Assembly (NCBI GenBank): GCA_963972105.1
Contig: CAXAVH010000027.1
Coordinates: 1-28,028, forward strand
Length of the DNA: 28,028 nt
Source: NZQO01 sp002693605
Lineage (GTDB): Bacteria; Bacteroidota; Bacteroidia; Flavobacteriales; Flavobacteriaceae
Direction: 5' to 3'
Made by a program: the position numbers and the translations under genes. Of this stretch, positions 1 to 8,088 are shown piece by piece; within the stretch, counting starts at the first letter, position 1, and each line of letters opens with the position of its first letter. Under the pieces are notes generated by a model. That model searched no databases. It saw only the letters and a program-made list of their open reading frames with translations, and was not told the origin of the DNA.

Positions 1-599
1 GGCACAAGGCAGGTACGCAAATGCATAAGCAGAATGTTTTCGATGATTTTATTGCCGCGGCCGAATATCTTATAGAAAACAACTACACCTCTAGTGATTA
101 TCTCGCTCTGCGTGGTGGTTCCAACGGCGGCTTACTCGTGGGCGCGACGATGACGCAGCGACCCGACCTCATGGCGGTGGCGCTACCCGCAGTGGGCGTT
201 CTCGATATGTTGCGCTACCATACCTTTACCGCGGGTGCGGGCTGGGCGTACGATTACGGAACCGCCGAGGATAGCAAGGAAATGTTCGAATACCTAAAGG
301 GGTACTCGCCCTTGCACAATATCAAGGGGGGAGTCGCTTATCCAGCAACCCTTATTACCACGGGTGATCACGACGATCGTGTGGTACCCGCACATAGCTT
401 TAAATTCGCCGCACAGTTGCAGGAGCACCATGCTGGCCAAAATCCTGTTTTGATTCGGATTGAGACAGATGCGGGCCATGGCGCCGGAACGCCCGTTAGC
501 AAGACTATAGAGCAATATGCCGATATTTTTGGTTTCACACTTTATAATATGGGGTACGAGGTACTTCCGCAGAAAATAAACGAAACCGTGAAGAAATAA
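1..599 (+). CDS. Prolyl oligopeptidase (S9A), C-terminal part
   Basis: This is the 3' end of a serine peptidase of the prolyl oligopeptidase family, which cuts short peptides after proline. The reading frame is open from base 3 at the left edge, so the start lies outside the window. About 198 residues of the alpha/beta-hydrolase domain are present. The nucleophile motif GGSNGG, the acidic motif DHDDRVVP and the histidine motif GHGAG are all visible in the right order, so the catalytic Ser-Asp-His triad is intact. The stretch HKQNVFDDF just inside the edge matches the conserved region before the nucleophile. The ATG at 21 is internal and not the true start. A strong hairpin follows the stop. 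The signal peptide and propeller cannot be judged from this fragment. Confidence 0.95.
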   Translation, partial: HKAGTQMHKQNVFDDFIAAAEYLIENNYTSSDYLALRGGSNGGLLVGATMTQRPDLMAVALPAVGVLDMLRYHTFTAGAGWAYDYGTAEDSKEMFEYLKGYSPLHNIKGGVAYPATLITTGDHDDRVVPAHSFKFAAQLQEHHAGQNPVLIRIETDAGHGAGTPVSKTIEQYADIFGFTLYNMGYEVLPQKINETVKK

Positions 600-622
600 T
601 ATTTAAACCCATTAATTTCCAG

Positions 623-663
623 AAAGGACTGTATCGTAAAGTAAGCACGGCAGTCCTTTTTTA
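623..663 (+). terminator. Intrinsic terminator after the prolyl oligopeptidase
   Basis: A perfect 9-bp stem is formed by AAAGGACTG (623-631) and CAGTCCTTT (651-659), followed by a T run. It ends 5 bp before the ATG of the ABC ATPase at 669, so that gene must be expressed from read-through or from a promoter that overlaps the terminator. Confidence 0.85.
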
Positions 664-668
664 TTACT

Positions 669-1607
669 ATGCTTTCAGTTTCAGTACAATCGTTTGCCTA
701 CCAGGAGGAAGAAATTCTTTCCAACATTTCGTTTTTGCTAAAACCGGGCGAGCACCTTGCCCTCCTCGGGGAAAGCGGTTGTGGCAAATCGACCTTGCTC
801 CATTTAATCTATGGGTTACTGCCTCTCGATGATGGTACCATAGCCTGGAATAACAGAAAGTTGACCGGACCAGAACACACCCTCGTTCCCGGCGAGCCGT
901 TTATGAAATTAGTAGCGCAGGACCTGAACATAATGCCTTATTCGACCGTGCGGGAAAACATTCGGGACCACCTATCGGGAAACGACGATAATGAAATAAA
1001 GGTGGTTGAGGAGCTACTGCAGGTGGTAGAATTAACGCCGTATGGAAACACCTTGGTAAAAAATTTGAGCGGAGGTCAGCAACAACGTGTTGCCATTGCA
1101 AAGGCATTGGCGAAAAAACCCCAATTGTTATTGCTAGACGAACCCTTTAGTAGTATTGATAACTTCAGGAAAAACAAGCTTCGGCGAAGGCTCTTCGCCC
1201 ATTTATCAAGAGAAGGCATTGCCTGTATAACTGCCACGCACGACGCCGAGGAAGCGTTGATGTATGCCGACCAAATTCTAATTCTACAAGATACATCCAT
1301 AGCTGTGTCGGGAACACCCGAACAGGTATTTTCATCGCTTTCCAGCGCATATCTGGCCGGATTTTTCGGGGAAGTTACCCAACTCCCGAAGCGATTGTTC
1401 GATCCGGATGAGCCGGGCGATTTGTTTCTTTTGCCTCACCAACTTAAAGTTTCCGAGGTAGCAACTGAAATCCTGGTAACAGTCTCCAAATCGTATTTTA
1501 GGGGTGTCGATTATTTAATTGAATCGCGTAGGAACGAGCAGCGGGCATTCTTTTTGAGCCCTACCTTTATCGCGGAAGGCAAAAATGTATATCTTTCAGT
1601 AAAATAG
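669..1607 (+). CDS. ABC transporter ATP-binding protein (orphan)
   Basis: This is a 312-residue ABC ATPase that would power import or export across the inner membrane. All nucleotide-binding motifs are present: Walker A GESGCGKST (34-42), Q-loop Gln84, signature LSGGQ (133-137), Walker B LLLLDE (153-158), D-loop SSID (161-164) and switch His191. Residues from about 235 to the end form an extra domain of about 75 residues, placed like the TOBE or regulatory tails of importer ATPases such as PotA or FbpC, but I cannot identify it by motif. No permease or binding protein is adjacent, so the substrate is unknown. The ATG lies only 5 bp after a terminator, and I see no good -7 element. Confidence 0.88.
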   Translation: MLSVSVQSFAYQEEEILSNISFLLKPGEHLALLGESGCGKSTLLHLIYGLLPLDDGTIAWNNRKLTGPEHTLVPGEPFMKLVAQDLNIMPYSTVRENIRDHLSGNDDNEIKVVEELLQVVELTPYGNTLVKNLSGGQQQRVAIAKALAKKPQLLLLDEPFSSIDNFRKNKLRRRLFAHLSREGIACITATHDAEEALMYADQILILQDTSIAVSGTPEQVFSSLSSAYLAGFFGEVTQLPKRLFDPDEPGDLFLLPHQLKVSEVATEILVTVSKSYFRGVDYLIESRRNEQRAFFLSPTFIAEGKNVYLSVK

Positions 1608-1730
1608 AACCTTATATTGGACGGTTCGCCTTTCTCATACAAAATTATGGCGTATAACGTCTCGAGTGAACTCCCTAGCATAGCCACCTTCTTACTGTAA
1701 TCGTTGTTATTCTCTAATAATATTATTCTG

Positions 1731-1781
1731 AAATAGATATAAGCCCCGTTCGCACGGGGCCTCGATAATATTTATCTATTT
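1731..1781. terminator. Nested hairpin between convergent genes
   Basis: A GC-rich inner stem GCCCCGT/ACGGGGC (1743-1749 with 1754-1760, loop TCGC) lies inside an outer inverted repeat AAATAGATA/TATCTATTT (1731-1739 with 1773-1781). It sits in the 262-bp space between the ABC ATPase (+) and the SDR (-) and could stop transcription from both sides. Neither strand has a clean T run after the inner stem, so the terminator call is tentative. The rest of 1608-1869 holds no gene that I can support. Confidence 0.5.
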
Positions 1782-1869
1782 AATGGTGCAAACAGGGGTG
1801 GCTAGGGCGTATTTATTCGTATGGCGAAACCAATGCACAGCCCATTCGGTCTATCTATCTTCTGAAAGA

Positions 1870-2511
1870 CTACCCTACGGTTTTAACCGCTTCCTCGATA
1901 TCGGCATCACCGCTCAGGATTTCAACCGTTTCGTTGGGCAGGGTATCGTCGTGAAGGGCTGCGACCAATGTCTCGGCAACATCGGCCCGTGCTATTTCGC
2001 CTTGCTCGTTTAGGCTCTTCGCTAATTTTATGGTGCCCGTTCGGCCTTCATCGGTTAGTGCGCCGGGCCTGATAATGGAATAGGACAGTCCGCTCTTTCG
2101 AAGGTGGTCATCGGCATTTTTCTTGGCTTGCAGATAGTGCTGCATCTCCTCGCTCTGCTCCGGGTTATCGGCACCCATACTGCTGAGCATCACAAATTTC
2201 TTGATTCCCGCAATGGCCGATAGATCTATTATCTTCTTGGCACCCTCTTGGTCTACGGCAGTTGTCTTTTCCTTGGAAGTATCTCCGCCCGATCCTGCGG
2301 CGAAGATAACCTTGTCAATTTCGGTAACCGTATGGCTTACGTTTTTCTCCAAATCGGCCAATCTGGTTTCAATGTTTTTCTCTGCGAATACTTTTTCCTG
2401 GTCCTTGTGACGTACCATCGCCACGGGCCGATAATTTCGATAGCGATCTAATATTTCCACGATTTTTCTTCCGGTACTTCCGGTAGCACCTACAACTAAT
2501 ACACGTTCCAT
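1870..2511 (-). CDS. NAD(P)-binding atypical SDR (NmrA/YwnB-like)
   Basis: This 213-residue Rossmann-fold protein belongs to the atypical short-chain dehydrogenases (NAD(P)H-binding, NmrA/YwnB type). The dinucleotide-binding motif GATGSTGRKI is at residues 8-17 and there is a VMLSSMGAD segment in mid-protein. The classical Tyr-x-x-x-Lys catalytic pair is not obvious, as expected for this subgroup, whose members are often redox sensors or nucleoside-diphosphate-sugar epimerase-like enzymes of unknown substrate. The leader is A-rich with no Shine-Dalgarno site. A possible -7 element TATTTTG lies at 2540-2534 on the minus strand. The gene is separated from the MDR reductase upstream by a terminator, so it is probably its own unit. 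Confidence 0.85.
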   Translation of the reverse strand: MERVLVVGATGSTGRKIVEILDRYRNYRPVAMVRHKDQEKVFAEKNIETRLADLEKNVSHTVTEIDKVIFAAGSGGDTSKEKTTAVDQEGAKKIIDLSAIAGIKKFVMLSSMGADNPEQSEEMQHYLQAKKNADDHLRKSGLSYSIIRPGALTDEGRTGTIKLAKSLNEQGEIARADVAETLVAALHDDTLPNETVEILSGDADIEEAVKTVG

Positions 2512-2541
2512 AATTTTTCTTTTAATTTTTCTTCAAAATAC

Positions 2542-2580
2542 CGAAAAGAAAAAGGCTGTTACGTTTTGTTAACGGCCTTT
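2542..2580 (-). terminator. Intrinsic terminator after the MDR reductase
   Basis: Read on the minus strand, an 11-bp stem with one G-U wobble (2580-2570 with 2561-2551, loop of 8) is followed by TTTTTCTTTTC. It lies between the stop of the MDR reductase at 2619 and the start of the SDR at 2511. Confidence 0.8.
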
Positions 2581-2618
2581 AACGCAGGTTTTAATAAGAC
2601 TTTAATAGTCGAGATGCC

Positions 2619-3617
2619 CTAGGTAACCTTTACCACCATTTTCCCCTTGTTCTTGCCGTCGAACAGATCGATAAATGCTTGTGGAATATTTTCGAATCCT
2701 TTGACAATCGTTTCCTCATACGTAAGTTTCTCTTCCTCTAACCATTGCGACAGTTGAGATATGGCGTTAGAAAACTCTTCTTGAAAATCGCGAACTATAA
2801 ACCCTTGCATTTTGATACTTTTCTTGACTAACACAGGTTCCAGTCGAGGTCCCGTAGGTTGCTTTTGCTCGTTGTAAAGCGATATTGCACCGCAGTTTAC
2901 CACGCGCGCGTACCTGTTGGCATTCATAAGTGCTGCGTCCAGAGTTTGGCCGCCCACATTATCGAAATAGACATCTACTCCATCTGGACACGCGCCCTCT
3001 ATAGCCTGTTTCATATTATCTGTAGTTTCGTAATTTATACCGGCGTCATAACCGAACTTGCTCCTCATCAATTCAATCTTATCGTCACTGCCGGCTATAC
3101 CCACTACACGACATCCCTTGATTTTCCCAATTTGGCCCACCACGCTGCCCACGGCTCCCGACGCGCCCGATACCAACAACGTTTCTCCTTGTTTTGGTTG
3201 GCCAATTTTTAGCAGCCCTACATAGGCGGTAATGCCCGTTAGACCCAGTACACCTAGATAGGCCGACAACGGAGCCTTTTCGCCATCAACTTTTTGTAAT
3301 CCTTCACCGTTCGAGGTTTGCCACTGTTTCCATTGCAACATGCCGTTTACATAGTCGCCCACCGCATACGAATCGTTCTTGCTTTCCATTACCTCGGCGA
3401 TAATGCCCGACTCAATGGGCGCGCCCACTTGAAATGGCGGGATATATGATTTCTCGTCGCGCATACGGCCGCGCAAATAGGGATCTACGGAAACGTATTT
3501 TGCCTTTAACAGCACCTCGCCTTCCGCGGGGCTGGGCTTTTCGTTTTCAGAAAATTCAAAATCTGTAGTCTTGGGCTTACCTTCAGGGCGACTTTTCAAA
3601 AGTATACTTTTGTTCAT
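2619..3617 (-). CDS. NADP-dependent MDR oxidoreductase (CurA/PTGR-like)
   Basis: This 332-residue medium-chain reductase is of the zinc-independent, quinone-oxidoreductase-like type (leukotriene B4 dehydrogenase / CurA group), which typically reduces the C=C bond of enones with NADPH. A GroES-like N-terminal domain contains VSVDPYLRGRMRD, which is diagnostic of this group. The cofactor loop SGASGAVGSVVGQIG follows near residue 150, and YFDNVGG is also typical. There are no structural or catalytic zinc cysteines. The reading frame extends to an ATG at 3644, but that ATG abuts a -7-like element TATCTTTA (3640-3633), so the ATG at 3617 is the better start. The true substrate cannot be read from the sequence. 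Confidence 0.9.
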   Translation of the reverse strand: MNKSILLKSRPEGKPKTTDFEFSENEKPSPAEGEVLLKAKYVSVDPYLRGRMRDEKSYIPPFQVGAPIESGIIAEVMESKNDSYAVGDYVNGMLQWKQWQTSNGEGLQKVDGEKAPLSAYLGVLGLTGITAYVGLLKIGQPKQGETLLVSGASGAVGSVVGQIGKIKGCRVVGIAGSDDKIELMRSKFGYDAGINYETTDNMKQAIEGACPDGVDVYFDNVGGQTLDAALMNANRYARVVNCGAISLYNEQKQPTGPRLEPVLVKKSIKMQGFIVRDFQEEFSNAISQLSQWLEEEKLTYEETIVKGFENIPQAFIDLFDGKNKGKMVVKVT

Positions 3618-3632
3618 AGCTTTTCTTTTTCT

Positions 3633-3640
3633 TAAAGATA
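3633..3640 (-). promoter_or_regulatory. -7 promoter-like element of the MDR reductase
   Basis: TATCTTTA on the minus strand matches TAnnTTT(G) of Bacteroidota promoters except for the last base. It would start transcription about 11 nt before the ATG at 3617. No -33 TTG is seen at normal spacing. Confidence 0.4.
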
Positions 3641-3726
3641 CCAAATGCAGGACGTTGGAAAAAGCGAGACTGGTTTTATCGGGGCTTTTTCAGAAAAGAT
3701 TAACGAAACTGCCCCTTTTAAAGACT

Positions 3727-3734
3727 TATCTTTA
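3727..3734 (+). promoter_or_regulatory. -7 promoter-like element of the DUF421 gene
   Basis: TATCTTTA, the same variant seen upstream of the MDR reductase and rnpA, lies 34 nt before the ATG at 3769. There is no clear -33 element. Confidence 0.35.
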
Positions 3735-3768
3735 ATACATTCTTGCCAACCTTAAAACCCTCTGACCT

Positions 3769-4299
3769 ATGAACTGGGAGTATTTTACAAGCGATCTTGA
3801 TGTACCCACCCTAGGGTCGGTATTTGCGGGGACATTACTAATTTACGTGGCACTAATTGCGTATACCCGGATCTTCGGGCTGAAAAGTTTTAGCAAGATG
3901 ACGGGGTTCGATTTTATTAATACCATTGCGGTGGGTAATCTCTTTGCTATGAGCATAGGTACCGGTAACCCGAAACTCTTTATGGGAGCCATTATTATCG
4001 GATTGCTCTACTTCCTGAACTATCTCATTTCGATCGTTATCTTCAAAAAGGACACCGCCCAACAAATTCTGGATAATTCGCCCATTCTCTTAATGCGCGA
4101 TGGCGAACTTATGGAGGAAAATATAAAACGATGTAAAGTGAGCAAGGATGAACTTCGGGGGAAGTTGCGCGAAGCGAATGTGCTTCGGTTAAGTCAAGTT
4201 AGGGCGGTCGTTTTGGAAACTACCGGCGACGTAAGCGTGCTCCATACCACAGATGATACGGAACTGGAAGATTTTATCATGGCCGATGTCCAAAAATAG
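3769..4299 (+). CDS. DUF421 / YetF-like membrane protein
   Basis: This 176-residue inner-membrane protein belongs to the DUF421 (YetF, YkjA) family, whose function is unknown although some Bacillus members affect spores and stress survival. Three hydrophobic segments are visible at about residues 17-33, 48-64 and 70-92. They are followed by a cytosolic C-terminal domain that includes LRGKLREANVLRLSQVRAVVLETTGDVSV, a hallmark of the family. The conserved loop RIFGLKSFSKMTGFDF links the first two segments. The length is slightly short compared with the roughly 220-residue Bacillus proteins, whose extra C-terminal subdomain is absent. It converges on the GreA-like gene with only 3 bp between the stop codons. 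Confidence 0.88.
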   Translation: MNWEYFTSDLDVPTLGSVFAGTLLIYVALIAYTRIFGLKSFSKMTGFDFINTIAVGNLFAMSIGTGNPKLFMGAIIIGLLYFLNYLISIVIFKKDTAQQILDNSPILLMRDGELMEENIKRCKVSKDELRGKLREANVLRLSQVRAVVLETTGDVSVLHTTDDTELEDFIMADVQK

Positions 4300-4302
4300 T
4301 TT

Positions 4303-4761
4303 TTACTTAACTCCTAAAATGGTAATCTCTTTATCATTGAAGATAAATTGATCACCCTTTTTCTTACCAGATAACAACAGTCCAATGGGCGAATTAAGCG
4401 CCACGCACATATAGCTCTTGTCGCCAACCGCTACGGCACCAATGGATATACTTATGAAATATGTCGCCAGATTGGTTCTTACCAAGCTGCCAAGACGCAC
4501 ATAATCTGCTGTGGCCTTTACATCGAGACGCTTTAGCAGATTGTTCACATTTTCGACCTCATGTAGCTGCTTCCCGGCGTTTTCCCGATCTATCTGGAGC
4601 ATGGCCCTGCCAGTCTCGTGCTTATCGCCGCTCGAGCTCTTGCTCTCTTCCAACAACGATTCCTCAATATCGGCAATGGTCTGCCTAATTTTATCGAATC
4701 GTTTTTGAACTGTTAATTGGCAGTGCTCCAACAATTGGGTCTTAAGTTCGGTTAGGGTCAT
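4303..4761 (-). CDS. GreA/GreB C-terminal domain protein
   Basis: This 152-residue protein has a helical, probably coiled-coil N-terminal half (with the conserved run SSSGDKHETGRAM) and a C-terminal half resembling the GreA/GreB C-terminal domain: VRLGSLVRTN, then ALNSPIGLLLSGKKKGD, then ITILGV. GreA-type proteins bind RNA polymerase in the secondary channel. The acidic coiled-coil tip used for transcript cleavage is not obvious here, so an accessory polymerase-binding role is only inferred. Relatives in flavobacteria are often labelled 3-oxoacyl-ACP synthase, which this sequence does not support. The start at 4761 is fixed by an ATGA overlap with the mtgA stop, indicating translational coupling. 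The 20 extra upstream codons of the open frame lie inside mtgA. Confidence 0.8.
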   Translation of the reverse strand: MTLTELKTQLLEHCQLTVQKRFDKIRQTIADIEESLLEESKSSSGDKHETGRAMLQIDRENAGKQLHEVENVNNLLKRLDVKATADYVRLGSLVRTNLATYFISISIGAVAVGDKSYMCVALNSPIGLLLSGKKKGDQFIFNDKEITILGVK

Positions 4762-5450
4762 TCGCCAGGCTGTTTTTCCAGTGTAAAAGTACCATAATAA
4801 CGCATTTGTCGTACAATCCACTGTTTTCTTTTTTCGATATAGTTAGACGCTGGTGCCGCTCTGTATTTTAATGGATTTGGCAATATGGCCGCAATTGCGG
4901 CAGCCTCGTATTGCGAGAGGCTTTTGGCAGATTTCCGAAACCAATGCTGCGCGGCCGCATCTGCACCGTACACGCCCTTACCCATCTCGATACTGTTTAA
5001 ATAGACTTCCATTATGCGTTCTTTGCTCCAAAACAGTTCAATTAGAAAAGTAAAATAGGTTTCAAGTCCCTTCCGAAGCCAACTGCGCTGAGGCCAGAGA
5101 AAAACATTCTTCGCGGTCTGTTGTGAAATGGTACTGCCGCCCCTAATTTTCTTGCCCGCCTTGTTACCTTGGTACGCCTTTTCAATGGCTTCATAGTCGA
5201 AACCGCCGTGTTTTAGAAAATTTTGGTCTTCTGAAGCGACTACCGCCAATTGCAGATTTTTTGAAATAGCCTCAATGGGAACCCAGTCGTGCTTTGTGGA
5301 AAAATCTGCCGCCTCGTTTTCAATTGATCTAATTGCCATTAATGGGGTGTAAGGTATTGGTACAAACTTATATACCAACACCCACAGTACGGTAATTGCG
5401 ATAAACCACATAGCTATTTTAAAAAGAAAAACTACTAATTTTCGTAGCAT
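4758..5450 (-). CDS. mtgA: Monofunctional peptidoglycan glycosyltransferase
   Basis: This 230-residue GT51 enzyme polymerises lipid II into glycan strands at the outer face of the inner membrane. One N-terminal membrane anchor (about residues 5-29) precedes the catalytic domain. Visible motifs are VASEDQNFLKHGG with catalytic Glu74, RGGSTISQQTAKN (103-115), RKGLE, and EVYLNSIEMGKGVYGADAAA (148-167), which are GT51 motifs in the normal order. No transpeptidase domain follows, so this is MtgA and not a bifunctional PBP. The ATG at 5450 was chosen over an in-frame GTG two codons upstream. A near-match -7 element TACATTTC (5485-5478) with a TTG 23 bp further up may be its promoter. The stop overlaps the GreA-like gene by 4 bp. 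Confidence 0.95.
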   Translation of the reverse strand: MLRKLVVFLFKIAMWFIAITVLWVLVYKFVPIPYTPLMAIRSIENEAADFSTKHDWVPIEAISKNLQLAVVASEDQNFLKHGGFDYEAIEKAYQGNKAGKKIRGGSTISQQTAKNVFLWPQRSWLRKGLETYFTFLIELFWSKERIMEVYLNSIEMGKGVYGADAAAQHWFRKSAKSLSQYEAAAIAAILPNPLKYRAAPASNYIEKRKQWIVRQMRYYGTFTLEKQPGE

Positions 5451-5496
5451 ATCCACGCTTTTTAGACCTTTTTTAAGGAAATGTAACCAAAATTGC

Positions 5497-6624
5497 TCAT
5501 TTTATGGCCAATTGTGCCATTTCTGTTCCAACCGATGTGCCGATGGCCACGCCCATGCCACCCAGGCGAACCCCACAAAAAACATTTGGCTGTAACTCCT
5601 TTACAATGGGTTTCTTTTTAGACCCCACACCCATTATACCGCTCCATCTTTGCTCGATCTCAACTTCGCGGTCAGGCAATATGGTATAGCGCAGTAATTC
5701 TTCCAAACGTTGCTGTACCCGTTCTGTAAGTCCGTTCTCGGTAGTTTCTTCGGCTTCGAAATCCAGATTTCGCCCGCCGCCCAGCAAGATTCGGTCGTTT
5801 ACATTTCTAAAGTAATAATATCCCTCATCTAAATGAAATGTTCCCTTTATTTTTAAATCGGGGATGGGATGGGTAACGAGCACTTGCGCGCGCGCAGGTT
5901 TCACATCTTCCTGAAGCAATTGCCTAGCGAATCCATTTGTGGCGATACACAGCCTTTTCGCGCGAAATTCTATGGAATTGTCCAAAACCAGTGAAATTTG
6001 ATCATTTTCAGCAGAAAAGGAGGTGATTTCAGCATTATTCAATAGTAAAATACCTTTTTCCGCTACTTTTTGTAGCAGGCCTTCCGTCATCCGGCCAGGA
6101 TCTAGCTGCCCTTCATAGCAATTAAAAATGAGGTCTTTTTGTACATTTTTTAGTCCAAACGGGTCCTTTTTGATAGAAAAAACCGGTTTTTGGTCCAAAA
6201 ATACTTCATTTAGCAATGAATTTATACGGGGAATGCTTTCCAAGCACTTTTCATATAAGGTTGTACTGTTCTCCGTAAAAATCTCATATCCCCCGAGGCG
6301 TTGGAAATTTAAAAACGAATCGCCAATCCGATTGCGGAGCGTTGCCAACCCTGAAAGTCTTTGTTGTACCAATTGCAACACTTCCTCTTCAGTATGTGTT
6401 TCCAGATCGGAGAGAATTTCCGACATGCTCCCGAAGCAGGCAAAACCAGCATTCTTGGTACTCGCGCCACTAGGAAGCATACCCCGTTCAAACACAACAA
6501 TCTTGCTTGCCGGCTTCAGTTGCCTTAACGCGAGGGCGCAACTGAGACCCACAATGCCGCTGCCCACGATAGCATAATCAATATTATGCAGCCACGTGTT
6601 GCGTTCCCAATAAGATAGGTTCAT
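5497..6624 (-). CDS. FAD-dependent oxidoreductase (DAO family)
   Basis: This 375-residue flavoprotein belongs to the D-amino-acid oxidase / glycine oxidase-like superfamily. The FAD dinucleotide motif AIVGSGIVGLSCALAL is near residue 20, ASTKNAGFACFGS follows as the FAD-contacting segment, and the C-terminal GVRLGGMGVAIGTSVG is the second flavin-binding stretch. The substrate is probably an amine or amino acid, but nothing in the sequence settles which. It is a soluble protein with no signal peptide. It lies between accC and mtgA on the same strand, with 84 bp to accC and 46 bp to mtgA. No good -7 element was found upstream, so it may be read from the accC side. Confidence 0.88.
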   Translation of the reverse strand: MNLSYWERNTWLHNIDYAIVGSGIVGLSCALALRQLKPASKIVVFERGMLPSGASTKNAGFACFGSMSEILSDLETHTEEEVLQLVQQRLSGLATLRNRIGDSFLNFQRLGGYEIFTENSTTLYEKCLESIPRINSLLNEVFLDQKPVFSIKKDPFGLKNVQKDLIFNCYEGQLDPGRMTEGLLQKVAEKGILLLNNAEITSFSAENDQISLVLDNSIEFRAKRLCIATNGFARQLLQEDVKPARAQVLVTHPIPDLKIKGTFHLDEGYYYFRNVNDRILLGGGRNLDFEAEETTENGLTERVQQRLEELLRYTILPDREVEIEQRWSGIMGVGSKKKPIVKELQPNVFCGVRLGGMGVAIGTSVGTEMAQLAIK

Positions 6625-6708
6625 ATGCGTCCTTTAAACCGAAAAAACACCAAATCCCGTAATACAATTACTGAAAGTGGTGCTTAATATAAATGGTGAT
6701 GAATATTG

Positions 6709-8064
6709 TTATTCTTCCTCTTCTGGTTCCTGCATTTTGAAGTTATTCATAAATGCGGTGGTGTAATTGCCCTTAACATAATCGGGATGGTCCATCAATT
6801 GTCTGTGAAAGGGGATGGTTGTTTTTACGCCCTCAATTACGAACTCATCCAACGCACGTTTCATCTTGCTTATGGCCTCGTCACGAGTTTGCGCGGTGGT
6901 AATAAGCTTTGCGATCATCGAATCGTAATTAGGCGGAATGGTATATCCGGCATATACATGGGTATCTAACCGAATGCCATGCCCGCCAGGAGCATGTAGC
7001 ACGGTAATCTTTCCGGGAGAAGGTCTAAAATCGTTATACGGGTCTTCGGCGTTAATGCGACATTCGATAGAATGTAGCTGCGGCAAATAATTCTTTCCTG
7101 ATATGGGGACACCACTTGCCACCAATATTTGCTCCCTAATCAAATCGTAATCCACCACCTGTTCGGTAATGGGATGTTCCACCTGTATGCGGGTGTTCAT
7201 CTCCATGAAGTAGAAATTACGGTGCTTGTCTACCAAGAACTCTATAGTCCCGGCACCCTCGTATTTGATATATTCGGCTGCTTTCACGGCTGCCTTGCCC
7301 ATGTCCTCGCGCAATTTCTTTGTCATGAACGGACTAGGAGTCTCTTCGGTCAGCTTTTGGTGACGACGCTGGATGGAGCAGTCACGTTCACTAAGGTGGC
7401 AGGCCTTTCCGGTGCTGTCGCCTACAATTTGAATCTCGATATGGCGCGGCTCTTCGATGAGCTTCTCCATATACATATCGTCATTTCCGAAGGCGGCCTT
7501 ACTCTCTTGACGCGCAGACTCCCACGCAGCTTGTAAATTTTCTTCTTTCCAAACGGCGCGCATTCCTTTTCCGCCACCCCCGGCACTTGCCTTTAGCATT
7601 ACCGGATATCCGGTTTCCTTGGCGACTTTCTTACACGTTTCAAAATCGGGGATAATACCCTCGCTGCCAGGAACACAAGGAACGCCCGCCGCTTTCATAG
7701 TGGCTTTGGCAGTAGCCTTGTCGCCCATTTTCTCGATCATTTCTGGGGAAGCACCGATAAATTTAATGTTGTGCTCCTCGCATATCTTGGAGAACTTGGC
7801 ATTTTCTGAAAGGAATCCGTAGCCGGGATGAATGGCATCGGCATTGGTAATTTCGGCCGCTGCTATAATATTGGACATTTTTAGATAACTTTCGCTACTG
7901 GGCGGTGGTCCAATACACACGGCCTCGTCGGCAAAACGTACGTGTAAGCTTTCCTCGTCGGCCTTACTGTACACGGCTACGGTTTTGATGCCCATTTCAC
8001 GGCAGGTACGTATCACGCGAAGCGCGATCTCTCCCCTATTGGCAATCAATATTTTTTTGAACAT
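6709..8064 (-). CDS. accC: Acetyl-CoA carboxylase biotin carboxylase subunit
   Basis: This ATP-grasp enzyme of 451 residues carboxylates the biotin of BCCP using bicarbonate, the first half-reaction of malonyl-CoA formation. The start MFKKILIANRGEIALRVIR is typical. The glycine-rich ATP loop KASAGGGGKGMR and the active-site segment EMNTRIQVEHPITE are intact. The length equals that of AccC rather than of the longer fused acyl-CoA carboxylases. It is the last gene of the fabH-accB-accC run and is separated from accB by 75 bp containing a strong hairpin. The C-terminus ends in an acidic EPEEEE tail. Confidence 0.97.
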   Translation of the reverse strand: MFKKILIANRGEIALRVIRTCREMGIKTVAVYSKADEESLHVRFADEAVCIGPPPSSESYLKMSNIIAAAEITNADAIHPGYGFLSENAKFSKICEEHNIKFIGASPEMIEKMGDKATAKATMKAAGVPCVPGSEGIIPDFETCKKVAKETGYPVMLKASAGGGGKGMRAVWKEENLQAAWESARQESKAAFGNDDMYMEKLIEEPRHIEIQIVGDSTGKACHLSERDCSIQRRHQKLTEETPSPFMTKKLREDMGKAAVKAAEYIKYEGAGTIEFLVDKHRNFYFMEMNTRIQVEHPITEQVVDYDLIREQILVASGVPISGKNYLPQLHSIECRINAEDPYNDFRPSPGKITVLHAPGGHGIRLDTHVYAGYTIPPNYDSMIAKLITTAQTRDEAISKMKRALDEFVIEGVKTTIPFHRQLMDHPDYVKGNYTTAFMNNFKMQEPEEEE

Positions 8065-8088
8065 ACATTTAATCGTTATAAAGCACCT

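Noticed and set aside
1783..2013. 76-residue plus-strand frame at the end of the SDR gene
   Set aside because: Most of it is antisense to the SDR and the rest lies in the spacer; there is no promoter or motif.
4303..4761. Label as 3-oxoacyl-ACP synthase, often used for homologues
   Set aside because: There is no thiolase-fold sequence or catalytic Cys-His pair; the C-terminal half fits GreA/GreB instead.
6128..6577. 149-residue open frame opposite the FAD-dependent oxidoreductase
   Set aside because: It is antisense to the FAD-binding motif and has low-complexity composition with no recognisable domain.
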